Below are positions 12,240 to 24,450 of a stretch of DNA of 64,000 nt, one piece after another. The stretch lies in assembly GCF_033807575.1 (NCBI RefSeq), contig NC_084713.1:22667389-22731388 (forward strand), given 5' to 3'. The DNA is from Cydia pomonella. Lineage: Eukaryota > Arthropoda > Insecta > Lepidoptera > Tortricidae. The stretch's first letter is position 1. Each line of letters opens with the position of its first letter. The notes under the pieces are model-generated. The model worked only from the letters and a program-made list of their open reading frames with translations, did not search any database and was not told the origin of the DNA. A program made the translations under genes and the position numbers.

Positions 12240-12503
12240 AATAATAAATATTATAGGACATTATTACACAAATTGACTAAGTCCCACAGTAAAGTCAATA
12301 AGGCTTGTGTTGAGGGTACTTAGACAACGATATATATAATATATAAATATTTATAAATACTTAAATACATAGAAAACACCCATGACTCAGGAACAAATAT
12401 CCATGCTCATCACACGAATACATGCCCTTACCAGGATTTGAACCCGGGACCATCAGCTTCGTAGGCAAGGTCACTACCCACTAGGCCAAACCTGTCGTCA
12501 TAT
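12240..12503 (-). mobile_element. tRNA-derived SINE (family 1)
   Basis: Read on minus it begins 'tttggcctagtgggtagtga', has a B-box-like 'gggttcaaatcctgg', and continues to 'gtgtaataatgtcctataat' and an A+T tail. A nearly identical copy lies at 22395-22672, with others near 50573, 50810 and 47600. Confidence 0.88.
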
Positions 12504-13002
12504 TGTCTCCTTTCCTCTTAAAGCAACATAATCAACAAGTTAAAGTTTACTAACGTATACACGGTGTAGATATCGACACCACCAAATTAATCAACTGGGT
12601 ACCCTCGATAGGAAACGACAGTCAACATTCACCGCGCCTGCCGAACTCTGATTGCAGTTCCGTTACGTGGACCTGATAAGGACCCGAGATTTGGAGCCCG
12701 AACTACGCAGTTTCAGTAGGAGTTTCATTAGATAGATATGTATAAATATTTACTTACTGTAGATGTCGCAAATTTAAATGTTATAATTGAATCGTCGTTA
12801 TTTATGGAAAATCTTGAATAAGCTTTGTATATTACGGCTCTTTTATAGAGACTAATTAAGAACATGCTATAGTAGTAAATATTGCTAACTTATTAATGGA
12901 AAATAATGAACAGCAACTTGTTATTACAAAAATCCTTGTAATTGGTCATACAAAAAATACAAATACAAAATTCTTTATTTCTTAATACATGCATAGTTTT
13001 AA
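12504..13002. other. No gene seen
   Basis: Unremarkable A+T-rich sequence between a SINE and a LINE fragment. Confidence 0.4.
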
Positions 13003-13868
13003 TGGGAAAGTTTAATTCATTTTCATCACTGGGGTCAGAGCCGATAAATCGTGTCTTTTCCGTCAAGGATCTGGGCGTAGTGTTCGATGCACGGCTAACT
13101 TTTCACGAGCATATTTTTTCTCTCGCGAAGAGCTCCTTTCAAAGGCTGGGTTTTGTAATCCGAAATCTTCGCGATTTTCATGACCCGGTGGCTATAAAAA
13201 TGGTGTACAATGGTCTAGTAAGGAGTAAGCTGGAGACTTCGTCGATCATTTGGAACCCCTACGAGTCGACGTATGCTTTACTGCTTGAGAAGGTCCAGAA
13301 AGCGTTTTTAAGGTTCCTTTATAAAAAAATATTCGGATTCTATCCGTACCTGTACCCGACAAAGTATCTTCTCGGCTCCCTCGGGTACAATTCCTTGGAG
13401 GTCAGGCGGAATTACCAACTCCTTGTCATGGCATGCCGAGCCTTGCGTGGGGAGTCAGACTGTCCCGAAGTTGTTTCTGGTCTCGTGCGCCTGTTTGTTC
13501 CGGACGTCCCGAGAATGGCCCTCAGAGCACGACAACGCGACCTGTTGGCCGTGCCGCCGGCGCGCACCGTATCGCGCAGGAACTCGCCGCTGCCCCGCGC
13601 CCTCTCACTGCTCAATGCGCTCCTGGCATCGACGCCTGAATGCGATCTATTTGCTTGGCGATGGGCGGCAGTGTATAGTGAATGCTTGAGATTCTGTGAG
13701 GCGATGGATGCTAGGTGCTCTACTGTCCCAATTTAATCTGTTAATGTGCCATTATTGTTTTATAATTGTTAATACTTATAATTATTAGTTAGTTTAAGTT
13801 TCGTGACGCATTGGTTCAACTGTAATGTCATGTAAACATTTTTATCAATAAAATAAATTAAAAATAAA
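13003..13868 (+). pseudogene. Jockey/CR1-like LINE, 3' fragment
   Basis: The frame that closes at 13736 encodes 'VKDLGVVFDARLTFHEHI', the typical post-palm block of jockey-type reverse transcriptases, then 'MVYNGLVRSKLETSSIIWNP' and a basic C-terminal region. The catalytic palm is absent, so the copy is 5'-truncated. The nominal start at 12942 lies in preceding sequence; homology begins near 13003. The 3' untranslated part ends in an AATAAAATAAATTAAA tail near 13868. The GC-rich 3' half makes open frames in other phases, which are shadows. Confidence 0.85.
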
Positions 13869-14262
13869 AATCACACTTGCTCGAAAAAGGTCTTATTGCA
13901 TGCAGGTATACAGAAAGACAAAAGCTGTCTACTGTATTGTCCCCGGGAGAGTTATGGATTGTGAAAAAAAGGCTATAACTCCCTCGGGAGTGACCGTTAA
14001 TAATCGTTTTAAATATTTTTACTGGATTTTCAATCGTGGCTGAATGGCGGATAGGTCTGTGCCTTCCATGCCTAACCTGTCAAAGAATGACAATATGGCA
14101 GACGAATGTTTGAAATGTCACCGTAGTTAAGAATTATTTCGCTTAAAACTTAGTTCTTTTTCGCAGGTTTGATGAAAAACATTGTGTATAAGTCCTTGGG
14201 TAAGAATATCCTCCTCCCCTCCTCTATAATGGAGACAAAAGCGAAATAATAAAGTTTTACTT
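13869..14262. repeat. Dispersed palindromic repeat
   Basis: Starts 'tcacacttgctcgaaaaagg' and ends near 'cgcaggtttgatgaaaaaca', which are degenerate inverted ends. It contains 'caatcgtggctgaatg'. A diverged relative is at 21505-21965. Confidence 0.65.
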
Positions 14263-14304
14263 TATCTTTAATCTGTTTGATAAAAGCAAGCGAATTATTG
14301 ATCA

Positions 14305-14862
14305 CACATTTTTAGGGTTCCGTAGCCAAATGGCAAAAAACGGAACCCTTATAGATTCGTCATGTCCGTCTGTCTGTCCGATTCTGTCACAGCCACTTTT
14401 TTCCGACACTATAAAAGCTATACTGTTCAAACTTGGTAAGTAGATGTATTCTATGAACCGCATTATGATGTTTACACAAAAATAGAAAAAAAACAATAAA
14501 TTTTGGGGGTTCCCCATACTTAGAACTGAAACTCAAAAAATCTTTTTTCATCAAACCCATACGTGTGGGATATCTATGGATAGGTCTTTAAAAATGATAT
14601 TGAGGTTTCTAATATCATTTTTTTCTAAACTGAATAGTTTGCGCGAGAGACACTTCCAAAGTGGTAAAAAGTGTCCCCCCCCCCTGTAACTTCTAAAATA
14701 ACGGAATGAAAAATCTAAAAAAAATATATGATATACATTACCATGCAAACTTCCAACGAAAATTGGTTTGAACCAGATCTAGTAAGTAGTTTTTTTAATA
14801 CGTCATAAATGGTACGGAACCCTTCATGGACGAGTCCGACTCGCACTTGGCCGCTTTTTTGT
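14305..14862 (-). repeat. GGTTCCGTA element copy 3, single unit, inverted
   Basis: Same family as 8303-9636 in the opposite orientation: 'agggttccgtagccaaatgg' at the left and 'gactcgcacttggccgcttt' at the right. One internal unit with a C-tract. Confidence 0.9.
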
Positions 14863-15083
14863 TTCTAACCCTATGTTATAGGTACCAATAAAGTACGTTT
14901 CTCACCGACCGGATGGAGTCGGGCCTTTTATTTGTACTGAGCGAACTCTCTGCTCCGGCGCGCGCCGCCGCTATTTACTTTGTGACGACGTCTAGTCCCT
15001 GTCACACTTACGCACGAATTTACAAGTGCGACAGAGAGGCAACACGTCGAACGTGGTTCGTGGTAGGCCCTCTGAAAAGATGC

Positions 15084-15299
15084 TGCAGTCAGGGATCGGA
15101 AACCGGTATTTTTTGTATGGGAACGAAAACGGTATTTTTTCGTTCTTTGTTAATTATTTCATTTCTAATTGGGCAATCTAATAATACGAAGTCGTTATCT
15201 AAAAACACAACCGAGTCCTATATTTGGAGTATAAAATAAACCGAAATATATGTTTATTTCAGAGTTTTTCCAAAAAACCGGTTCCGATCCCTGGCTGCA
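15084..15299. mobile_element. MITE-like element with inverted ends
   Basis: 'cagtcagggatcggaaaccggt' on the left and 'accggttccgatccctggctg' on the right are inverted repeats around an A+T-rich core. No coding capacity. Confidence 0.65.
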
Positions 15300-16492
15300 G
15301 TACAGTTCTACTAGGAACGAGTACATCGTACTCCAAAACTTCCAAGTCAAACTTACTGAGCGCGTCGCCGATTTAATTTCCGTAACTGAAATACCGAGTT
15401 TGGAGTTTAATTACTTACAGTACCTATATCGGATGACTGTAAAGTAAATATTCCTTGAAGTGTTTAGTTTATTTCATTTATTTCAAACAGACTTCAAAAT
15501 AGAGGTGGTATTTTTTTATTAGTTGCGACCTTTTTTAGTTATTTTATTTAAATATTTTAAACACGATGTACCTGTAGTGATTTGGCCCGGTATTTTTTTA
15601 AGTCATTCGTACGTTTGGCCTCAAAAAACACCATTTAGTACAGTGGAATAACTGTGAAAACCATAAAATTATGAATATATATGAACTGGACGTACGTGGC
15701 GCGCTGCGCGGCGAGCGGGGCGTCGGGCGGCGCGGCAAGTTATCGCCAATGTCGTCCAAGACAGTCTCAAGTCTAATTTTGTTCGTCGAAACCGGTCGAC
15801 GCGAGCGGTGGTTCACGTGCGTCCAGTCCGCGTCCATAGAAAAAACAAAATAAATTTTCCAAATAAATATGCTTTATTAACATTATATATTCGCTAGACA
15901 AATAAAATTATTGGGTGCATTGATTGACTGTAGAACATATATTATTCAGAATTCATGTAAATGGACATAGCTTAGGAATTTATAATGTACTTAATGCTTT
16001 TATGAAGTAAATAAAACTAGATTGAACTATAGCCGCTGAAGCCGATTCTTGTTAAGTTTTTAATATATGGATGCTTAGCACGGAGACTTTCGCACATGGA
16101 CTTGCCATTTTCTATCTCTATCGCACGCATAATTATATTGCTTTCCTGCTCGCACAGACGCGTCGACCGCCGGCACATGAGCGAGACAGCAATATAATTA
16201 TGCAAGAACATGCGGATCAATATACGAAATTCTTTGTTCTTAGCGTCCTTACTTTATTTATTCTTCAAAGCTAATGCACATGAATAAAATTATTACATAA
16301 CGCTAATCTTGGTTTTAACTCGAGTACGCTAGCTTTAAAAATATTCCATCAATAGGCCATTAAAAGCAATACCTTTTTAAGTTAGTTTATTTTAAATCAT
16401 GAAAGAAACTGGTCATATTCTAAATTGCCTAGTCAAATGTTGATGACATATTTATCCTAATTTGCGTCTCAACTCAAGTGCGCACTTACTAG
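15300..16492. other. No gene; short inverted repeat at 16105-16205
   Basis: 'cgcacgcataattatattgc' and 'gcaatataattatgc' at 16120-16205 are inverted copies around a GC-rich loop. The GC-rich stretch 15690-15840 contains small frames on both strands without a recognisable domain. Confidence 0.4.
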
Positions 16493-16768
16493 CGGCCCGA
16501 TTCGAAGAATGATTAAGACAACACGTTTAAGATCTTGGAAAGAACTTTAAAAGATCGATAACTAAACGACATGTCTAAATTGACGTTTTTTTCGATTCCG
16601 CTGTGATCCCAGTAAGATCTATCTACGATATTTCTAACGTCAAAGTGACATTGGTTGCCCGAATCGAGCTGCTTCTGTCAATTATACGACATACAAACGA
16701 TATCTAAATGAGAACTTACCTAAACCAGAATTTAACGTTATCGTATCTCATTCTTCGAATCGGGCCGT
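16493..16768. mobile_element. MITE with 'cggcccgattcgaagaatga' ends
   Basis: Terminal inverted repeats of about 20 bp at 16493-16512 and 16747-16767 enclose about 235 bp without coding capacity. Related ends occur near 53060 and 55913. Confidence 0.8.
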
Positions 16769-17922
16769 AGGTTCAGCAAATCCTTTTCATATTTAAACGA
16801 CACTTTACAAATTTTACTACACATTTAAAGTTTCAGTGGTACTTTATGCAAACGACATCTCATTATCTACGCAATCAAATTACACAATTGAGTTTGCGAT
16901 AAAAGAACGTTAGAAATTACGTTTACGCTATTTTTGACAATATTTTCATATAAATACGGAAAAATTGCTCAACATTGTCTAAATTAGATTGCCTATAATC
17001 ATAATCATAATCATAATCATTTATTGTATAATTTTATAAATTACATGTCAATTATTTACGCAAAAATATATGAATTAAAAATTAATAATATAACAATCAT
17101 TAATATAATTATATACTCTGGGTATAACTTATAATTCCAGCTTTAAAAATTCGTCGATGCTGTAAAATGTGTGCTCGAGAAGCCAAGTTTTTAATTTTCT
17201 TCTAAAACAATCTAGAGAAGGAGCCGAGGTGATTGACACTGGCAACTTAAGTATTATATACGGTCGGGCACATCACGTGAGTTATCTTCTCAGATCTTGC
17301 GAGGCGTCGTTTTACTGGCAACAACCTGTTCGGGTTTGAATCAGAGCGTTTTTTAAAATGGCATATATTTTTATAGGCATTATATCTATTACTCTGTTCT
17401 TTCGTGCCAGGCACGGTAGGGAAAGTTAAAGAAGTTTACTAAACTCCAAATTATTTATTTGTTAAACGTAGGTAAAACAGTAAGTAGGTCTTAAATGTAT
17501 AATAACGTATTTTATCACTATGTTTCGTCATACAAGACATGCTCTTTTTAAGTATATACTTTTAAAATCTTGATAGAAAATCATTGCGCATAATTTAAAC
17601 GGTCTTATCTCACTATTAGGTAGCATTCTAATATGAGTCTTATTCAAGTTGCATAAGATTGAAATTACAACTAACAGTTTACTTACCTTGTAAGGCCTAT
17701 GGCCCATGCCATGCGACTTATTTCCTAGATTACGTGCAAAGCGTGCGTGTTGTGACCTGACTTTACACGCGATTTGCATTTAATTTAAACCTTACTGTGA
17801 TATATATATGGTTGTAATTACTTTCAGCAATCTTATCAAAGTGATTGAGATTTCCTGTTTCGTATTTCAGCACGGAAATGAAGAAAAGCTTAGTTAAGCG
17901 TATATCAAACAACTTTGTTCGC
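16769..17922. other. Reversed LINE 3' remnant and unassigned sequence
   Basis: At 16996-17019 an (ATAATC)n run starts what looks like the reversed 3' end of a LINE; 'ttcgtcgatgctg' near 17150 matches the opposite-strand piece at 51312-51330. The remainder to 17922 has no supported gene. Confidence 0.5.
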
Positions 17923-18061
17923 GTCTGAGGGCCTACCGCGAACACCGCAGTTCACGAATTGCGGGCATGTTTCTCTTTTCCTCCAATTAAGGCGCTATTA
18001 GAATGACCGAGAAAGATGCTTACAATTTTTAAACTTCGGTGTTCGCGGTATGCCTTCTGAC
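17923..18061. mobile_element. 139-bp MITE
   Basis: 'gtctgagggcctaccgcgaac' on the left and 'gttcgcggtatgccttctgac' on the right are inverted repeats of about 25 bp with few mismatches. Confidence 0.65.
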
Positions 18062-18082
18062 AAAATAAATTCGTCATAAAAC

Positions 18083-18567
18083 GAATAGGGTTGTTTCCAT
18101 CTACAAATCTTAGGGCAGAATTGTATCTCAATAAATTCTTTTGGTTTATAAGAATATGTTAAACTACTTTTAGGGGACTTGTAATGACCATATTTTTGTA
18201 AATATTGAATATAAAATATCTTTTGGCACACGTCACGTGACCAAACTCGAAACGTCTTTGAAGATTCTGATGACGTCACCTCTCGGATTGACACTGTTGA
18301 CAGTTAGGCGATAAACAACAAACGACAAATGTCAGTTGAAAGTTCGTATCTTCTGCGTGCGTATGTAGTTATGTGTCAAACCGTAAACTGTGACGTCACA
18401 CAATTTTCAAAGAGCGTTTTGGGCGCGAAAGCATCTGTCAATATATATTTTGTTAATTTAACATATTTAAAGTCGTTTTTAGTATAAAAGTTGAATTTTA
18501 GGGCAACTTTTAGTTAATATAGAACGTAATACAAGCGTTTCAAAAAATTGGAAACAACCCTATTCCC
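18083..18567. mobile_element. About 485-bp MITE
   Basis: 'gaatagggttgtttcca' at the left and 'ggaaacaaccctattcc' at the right are inverted terminal repeats. The interior has no reading frame of note. Confidence 0.65.
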
Positions 18568-18984
18568 CTTTTTGCGTTTATCCTGTTATAAATGTTATCC
18601 TTATTTAACTTTTCATTACAGATTAAGAACAGTGATAGCAATGATTGATGAGTATCTTTTTATAATCCGAATATACCAAAGCCCAAAGAAGAATAAAAAT
18701 TGGGTCTTTAATTTTATCCTTATTACGTGTACTGTGTTGAAATTGAATTGATTAATGAAGTGTCAAGTGTCTTCAAAAATGACAAATTTTCGTTAAGCTG
18801 GCTCGACATGATCAATCACGATTGATCGTTTACAACAGTGTACGTTATTGTTAATCGCAATTACGTAATTGAAAATTGACAGAAGTTATAAAATTGACAT
18901 TTCAAAAACAATAAATCATAAATCATCATCATAAAAATCACCATCAATCTTAAATCTTTTTTGGAATTTAAAAACCAATATCCT
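18568..18984. other. No gene seen
   Basis: A+T-rich; the 67-codon frame at 18548-18751 has no recognisable features. Confidence 0.4.
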
Positions 18985-20322
18985 CTTTTTAGGGTTCCGT
19001 AGCCAAATGGCAAAAAACGGAACCCTTATAGATTCGTCATGTCCGTCTGTCTGTCCGATTCTGTCACAGCCACTTTTTTCCGAAACTATAAAAGCTATAC
19101 TGTTCAAACTTGGTAAGTAGATGTATTCTATGAACCGCATTATGATGTTCACACAAAAATAGAAAAAAAACAATAAATTTTGGGGGTTCCCCATACTTAG
19201 AACTGAAACTCAAAAAATCTTTTTTCATCAAACTCATACGTGTGGGGTATCTATGGATAGGTCTTTAAAAATGATATTGAGGTTTCTAATATCATTTTTT
19301 TCTAAACTGAAAAGTTTGCGCGAGAGACACTTCCAAAGTGGTAAAAAGTGTGTCCCCCCCCCCGTAACTTCTAAAATAACAGAATGAAAAATCTAAAAAA
19401 AATATATGATATACATTGCCATGCAAACTTCCACCGAAAATTGGTTCGAACGAGATCTAGTAAGTAGTTTTTTTTTAATACGTCATAAAAATAAAAAATA
19501 AAAAATTTTTTCATCAAACCCATACGTGTGGGGTATCTATGGATAGGTCTTCAAAAATGATATTTAGGTTTCTAATATCATTTTTTTCTAAACTGAATAG
19601 TTTGCGCGAGAGACACTTCCAAAGTGAAAAAATGTGTGTCCCCCCCCCTGTAACTTCTAAAATAACAGAATGAAAAATCTAAAAAAAATATATGATATAC
19701 ATTGCCATGCAAACTTCCACCGAAAATTAGTTCGAACGAGATCTAGTAAGTAGTTTTTTTTTAATACGTCATAAAAATTTAAAAAAAAAAATTTTTTCAT
19801 CAAACCCATACGTGTGGGGTATCTATGGATAGGTCTTCAAAAATGATATTTAGGTTTCTAATATAATTTTTTTCTAAACTGAATAGTTTGCGCGAGAGAC
19901 ACTTCCAAAGTGAAAAAATGTGTGTCCCCCCCCCCTGTAACTTCTAAAATAACAGAATGAAAAATTTAAAAAAAATATATGATATACATTACCATGCAAA
20001 CTTCCACCGAAAATTGGTTTGAACGAGATCTAGTGAATAGTTTTTTTTTAATACGTCAATAAATTAAAAAAATTTTTTTTTCATCAAACCCATACGTGTG
20101 GGGTATCTATGGATAGGTCTTCAAAAATGATATTTAGGTTCCTAACATCATTTTTTTCTAAACTGAATAGTTTGCGCGAGAGACAGTTCCAAAGTGGTAA
20201 AATGTGTGTCCAAAGTGGTAAAATGTTGAACAAGATCTAGCAAGTAGATTTTTTTTTAATACGTCTTAAATGGTACGGAACCCTTCATGCGCGAGTCCGA
20301 CTCGCACTTGGCCGCTTTTTTG
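18985..20322 (-). repeat. GGTTCCGTA element copy 4, four internal units, inverted
   Basis: Same outer motifs as copy 1 but on minus. The unit landmark 'cgcgagagacact' recurs four times (about 19320, 19608, 19898 and 20178), and the last carries the same shortened 'gtccaaagtggtaaaatgtt' structure seen in the first unit of copy 1. Copies 1 and 4 therefore descend from one rearranged four-unit form. Confidence 0.9.
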
Positions 20323-21086
20323 TATAATCTGCCTATATCTGTTTTTTCCTCGCAATTGTCATTAACATTTATAAGGTACATACATTTCACAAGAGCAATT
20401 AGTCAATTCAGGGAGGTCTAAGAATGCAATATGAAGGAGAATTTTACAATACCACTGAACCTATGCAGACCTGCATAGCGCACATCACATAGGTTATATA
20501 TGTGGTCGAGAATGAGTGGCCATGTTCGTTCGCGGCCGACATGGCTACCCGAGTCAGCAGATAATTTGGGCTCCCTATATAGACATTGGCTCAAGTTTTT
20601 CGGTATTTTTTTCTGACTGACGACAAAACGCGTTAGGTATTTTTAGGTTTCTTTTCGTCTTGGCGTACGGTCTCTATTGTAGACTGTGCCACTATTTTGT
20701 CAAATGGATATTTTTGCATTTATTACTTGGAACATATTATTATGAAATACTTTGAACGGGATCGGAAAGGTAAGTTTGAGCTTTTATATAATTATGCTTT
20801 CACTGTGTGTCACAAATTTTTGTTTATTGAAATGTTACAGGCGTATTTTTTGCAGTTGTTTATGGACTATGACAAAAATAAGAGAAGGAAAACACTTTAA
20901 AAAATTGAAATATTTAAAGGGAATATATGTAAATAGGTGGTTAGTACCTATAGATGATGAAAACAATTACTCACGTGTGACAATTTTTTGAAAATCTTAG
21001 TTCTAGAAAAATACAGACAAAACCAAAAAGTATATTGGTATTGATACTTAATTACGTATTGAACTTGGAGACCATTCGATTAGTTT
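20323..21086. other. No gene seen
   Basis: Two overlapping small frames (20697-20900 and 20752-20991) have no domain or codon signal. I see nothing else here. Confidence 0.4.
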
Positions 21087-21186
21087 CATGACTGAACTAC
21101 ACGAGTAGTTGCATGACTGAACTACACGAGTAGTTCAAGTACTGAACTACACGTGTAGTTGCAGGACTGAACTACACGAGTAGTTT
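21087..21186. repeat. 25-bp minisatellite with palindromic core, four units
   Basis: Four units of 25 bp ('catgactgaactacacgagt' plus 'agttg' and variants). Each holds the near-palindrome AACTACacgaGTAGTT; the third unit reads AACTACACGTGTAGTT, a perfect 16-bp palindrome with an E-box CACGTG centre. Confidence 0.88.
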
Positions 21187-21504
21187 GCTTGTTATACAGT
21201 ATTATTGTTTTAGGTTTAAATTAATAAATAATCTTTTATTATAGAACACAATAATTAGCCTTCCTTGACCTCATTGCTGAGAATTTATAGCATTATATTA
21301 CAGCTTTGATCGCTCTTGTAAACTAAGCCGCTTAGTTGGTACAACGAAAATACGATTATAATTATGAAAATATGATATATATTTAATTGGTATGATAAAG
21401 GATTAGAATTCTAATGAAATTTGTACAGAAAACTACTGGTGGAAATATTTTGGTTTTCCTGATCTTCATGATTATGTAGGGTAAGTGCTAAAATACACTT
21501 TTCA
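21187..21504. other. No gene seen
   Basis: A+T-rich; nothing recognisable. Confidence 0.4.
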
Positions 21505-21965
21505 TCACACTTGCTCGAAAAAGATGTTATTTCATACAGGTGTGCTGAAGGGCAAAGGTCTATTTAGTTCCCGCGGGAGTTATGGATTGTGAAAAAAAGG
21601 GAGTTTATAGCCTTTTTCTTTAATTATGTGTTTTTTAATATATTATCTTATCTTATGTCACTTATTCATACAAACCAAGTAGCATAAATGAGTTTTTCTT
21701 TTAAAATACTGACGTATATAATTTAATATTTTTTTATGTTTAAAATTATTTAATTTGATTAATTTAACAGCCGTTTAAAATATTTTTACATAATTTTCAA
21801 TCGTGGCTGAATGCCGAATAGGTCTGTGCCTTCGATGCCTCTCCTGCCAAGAAATTACAAAATGGTGGACGAATGTTTGATATGTCACCGTATTTAAGAA
21901 TTATTTTGCTTAAAATTTACTTTTTTTCTTCGCAAGTGTGATGAAAAACATTGTGTGTGACTCCG
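21505..21965. repeat. Dispersed palindromic repeat, related to 13869-14262
   Basis: Starts 'ttcatcacacttgctcgaaa' and ends 'cgcaagtgtgatgaaaaaca', which are inverted. Shares 'ttatggattgtgaaaaaaag' and 'caatcgtggctgaatg' with the earlier copy. It has an extra A+T-rich segment of about 150 bp. Confidence 0.7.
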
Positions 21966-22394
21966 GGGGTAAGAATATTGCAAACTCGGGTCTTTAATAC
22001 CCTCCAGCCTGCGGCTGTCGGGAATTACCAGCCTTTTAGCTTTCCCATCCCAAATTGAAATGGAGTCGGAATAATTCGATCCCTGTCCAATGATTTTACT
22101 AACCTTTAATTTGAGAATTTTGTCATGATGTGACAGGGGCCGGATTGAACGTATGGGTGAATGGATGAATGATAAATCAGGAAAGTGAACGGATGGGGTG
22201 AACCGTAAAAGGGTCCAAGATCAGATACGTTTTTGTAAGATTCTGAAAATGTGGGAGCAGTGACTTGAATTTTCTTATATCGGTAATTGGAATAATACTT
22301 TTATCAGTATCTTTTTATAAAAATAAAGTCTCAGAAACTTTATTCGTGCTCTGTTAAAAATGATAAGGTTAAAGATTTCGCGAGCCCCATTTTA
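21966..22394. other. Dispersed repeat, no gene
   Basis: 'taccctccagcctgcggctg' and following bases look like a common lepidopteran repeat; no coding signal. Confidence 0.35.
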
Positions 22395-22672
22395 AATAAT
22401 AATAAATAAATAAATAAATATTATAGGACATTATTACACAAATTGACTAAGTCCCACAGTAAGCTCAATAAGGCTTGTGTTGAGGGTACTTAGACAACGA
22501 TATATATAATATATAAATATTTATAAATACTTAAATACATAGAAAACACCCATGACTCAGGAACAAATATCCATGCTCATCACACGAATACATGCCCTTA
22601 CCAGGATTTGAACCCGGGACCATCAGCTTCGTAGGCAGGGTCACTACCCACTAGGCCAGACCGGTCGTCATT
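22395..22672 (-). mobile_element. tRNA-derived SINE (family 1)
   Basis: Near-identical to 12240-12503 in sequence and orientation, including 'atgactcaggaacaaatatc' and the 'ggtcccgggttcaaatcctgg' head read on minus. Confidence 0.88.
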
Positions 22673-23424
22673 TTGTAACAATTATTTCGCGCTCTTCTTG
22701 ATATTTATGTATGTAAACTCTTTTTTGTACAAAACACAAATGTGGCACAAGATAGGTAGTACAAAGGCTAACTTATCCCTTTATATATTTATGTCGATTC
22801 GCTGCTCATATATTTTTCGCGTGTCCTGTATTTTTTGATTGATTATTCAGTTTTTCTTTTAATATTGCATAAATCCATTATAACAAAATAAATAGTACTA
22901 TCCCTAAAGATACCTTAATCGCTACAAGTAAGCCAAAGATAAACTCTTTAAGGATTTTCTTTAATTTCGTCAGGATCCTCACCTAATATCGATAAGACCA
23001 ACTAGAACTATACCTATCAGTCTATCAAATGAAAGTTTTTACTAGATTAATGCAGCCGACCAGACCAGACCGTCAACATTTCCATTATTCCCTGATAATG
23101 CCTCGTAGAGACTTAGAGAGGCGAAACAAGTGTCTAGGTTTGTACTTTTGGTGGTGATTTATGACTAATATTTTACGCGGTGGGAGGGTGATAACATTGT
23201 GAAACTACGCAGGTACCTATTTATAAAGAGTTGGCACAAATTGATTAGCATGTTATTATTTCGTGGATTAGCAAAGTAATATTTTTGTATTATTTGATGC
23301 AGCCTTCAGGTATTCCGTTAACATACTTACACAAAATATCTTATCAAAATCGAAACCGTCCTTTGATGTTAAAAATTAATCCCGATTCCACAGAAAAAAA
23401 TAAGAATTGAGTTTGAGAATCGTT
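22673..23424. other. No gene; repeat piece near 23040-23160
   Basis: 'ccctgataatgcctcgtaga' with 'gaggcgaaacaagtgtctag' looks like a dispersed repeat. No supported gene. Confidence 0.4.
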
Positions 23425-23560
23425 TTTAAATCAGCTCATAGCTTTAAAGTGACTTTGTCAGACGATCCCGGTTATTGGCTGGTACTAATTGGGAATAGAT
23501 GGGAGTCAGCTTTGACAAAGAGGGCTGGAGATGGGTTTTGGGAATGTTCAGATAGAAAAT
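23425..23560 (+). repeat. Dispersed repeat; second copy split at 24070-24450
   Basis: 'gatcccggttattggctggt' followed by 'acaaagagggctgg' recurs at 24075-24125 and then 24400-24450, where about 270 bp of other sequence interrupt it after 'gggaatag'. Confidence 0.65.
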
Positions 23561-23689
23561 ACGTTTTAGGTATTATTACTATTCCGTTAGAGATTTGGTA
23601 AAAAATAAAAGCTTATTATAAAATGAGAAAATGGCCCAAAATTTGACATATTTTCTAAAATTTTCACGGATTTGGTGGTACTATTCTGT

Positions 23690-23998
23690 GAGCGGTGGTG
23701 GCCTAGTGGATGCGACGTACATCCGACTTTCAATCCGGAGGTCGCGGGTTCAATTCCTGGAAAATGAGGATTTCGGTACTTATGTACGGAATATGAATTG
23801 ATATTCACCACCGAATAGTGGTAGTAAAGGAAAATATCGTGAGGAAACCTGCGTACATCCGCGAAGAAATTCAAAGGTGTATGTGAAGTCCCCAACCCGC
23901 ATTGGGCCAGCGAGGGGACAATAGCCCAAGCCCTCTCGAACATGAGAGGAGCCCTGTGCCCAGCTTTGGGACGTGTATAGGCTGAATTATTATTATTA
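23690..23998 (+). mobile_element. tRNA-derived SINE (family 2, type I tail)
   Basis: Head 'gcggtggtggcctagtgga', B-box-like 'gggttcaattcctgg', body 'gaggaaacctgcgtacatcc' and a (TTA)n tail near 23985. Relatives at 54928 and 56654. Confidence 0.9.
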
Positions 23999-24450
23999 TT
24001 CTATTAAGCATTCGGTAAAATGACAAAAAGGCAAGAAATAATAAACAATTTGACCGTTTTACCTAGAATTTGACGTATATTAAAGTACCTTTGTCGAGGA
24101 TCCCGGTTATTAGCTGGGACTGATTGGGAATAGGACAGTGGCTTGTTAATGCACTGGTCCTCTCGGCATTTATCTTTATCACCAAAGATAGTTGTTTAAA
24201 TTTATTTTAGGTTAACCTTAGTTATAAGTGTTTGTTTTTACTAACAAAATATGGACCATGTTTGTCTGACTTACTTACTTGGTTGGCGCGATGACCCAAA
24301 ATGAGTATTGGCGTCCAATACAAAAGCACGCCACTTTGCTCGGTCCGAGCTCACGCCAGCTTTTATGTACGTCTAAAGTAAATGTTTTTTTTTTATAGGT
24401 GGCTGTAACAAAGAGGGCTTGGAGAAGGGTATCGAGAATATTCAAAAAGG

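Noticed and set aside
12430..12500. tRNA-like sequences in SINEs (also 23690, 44395, 54928, 56900, 57110, 62370 and 63420)
   Set aside because: They have B-box-like words but are SINE heads with SINE bodies attached, not functional tRNA genes.
13412..13689. Three open frames of 67-88 codons
   Set aside because: All overlap the GC-rich end of the LINE fragment in other phases.
23587..23943. 118-codon minus-strand frame
   Set aside because: Lies across a SINE; the sequence is the reverse of its tRNA-derived head and body.
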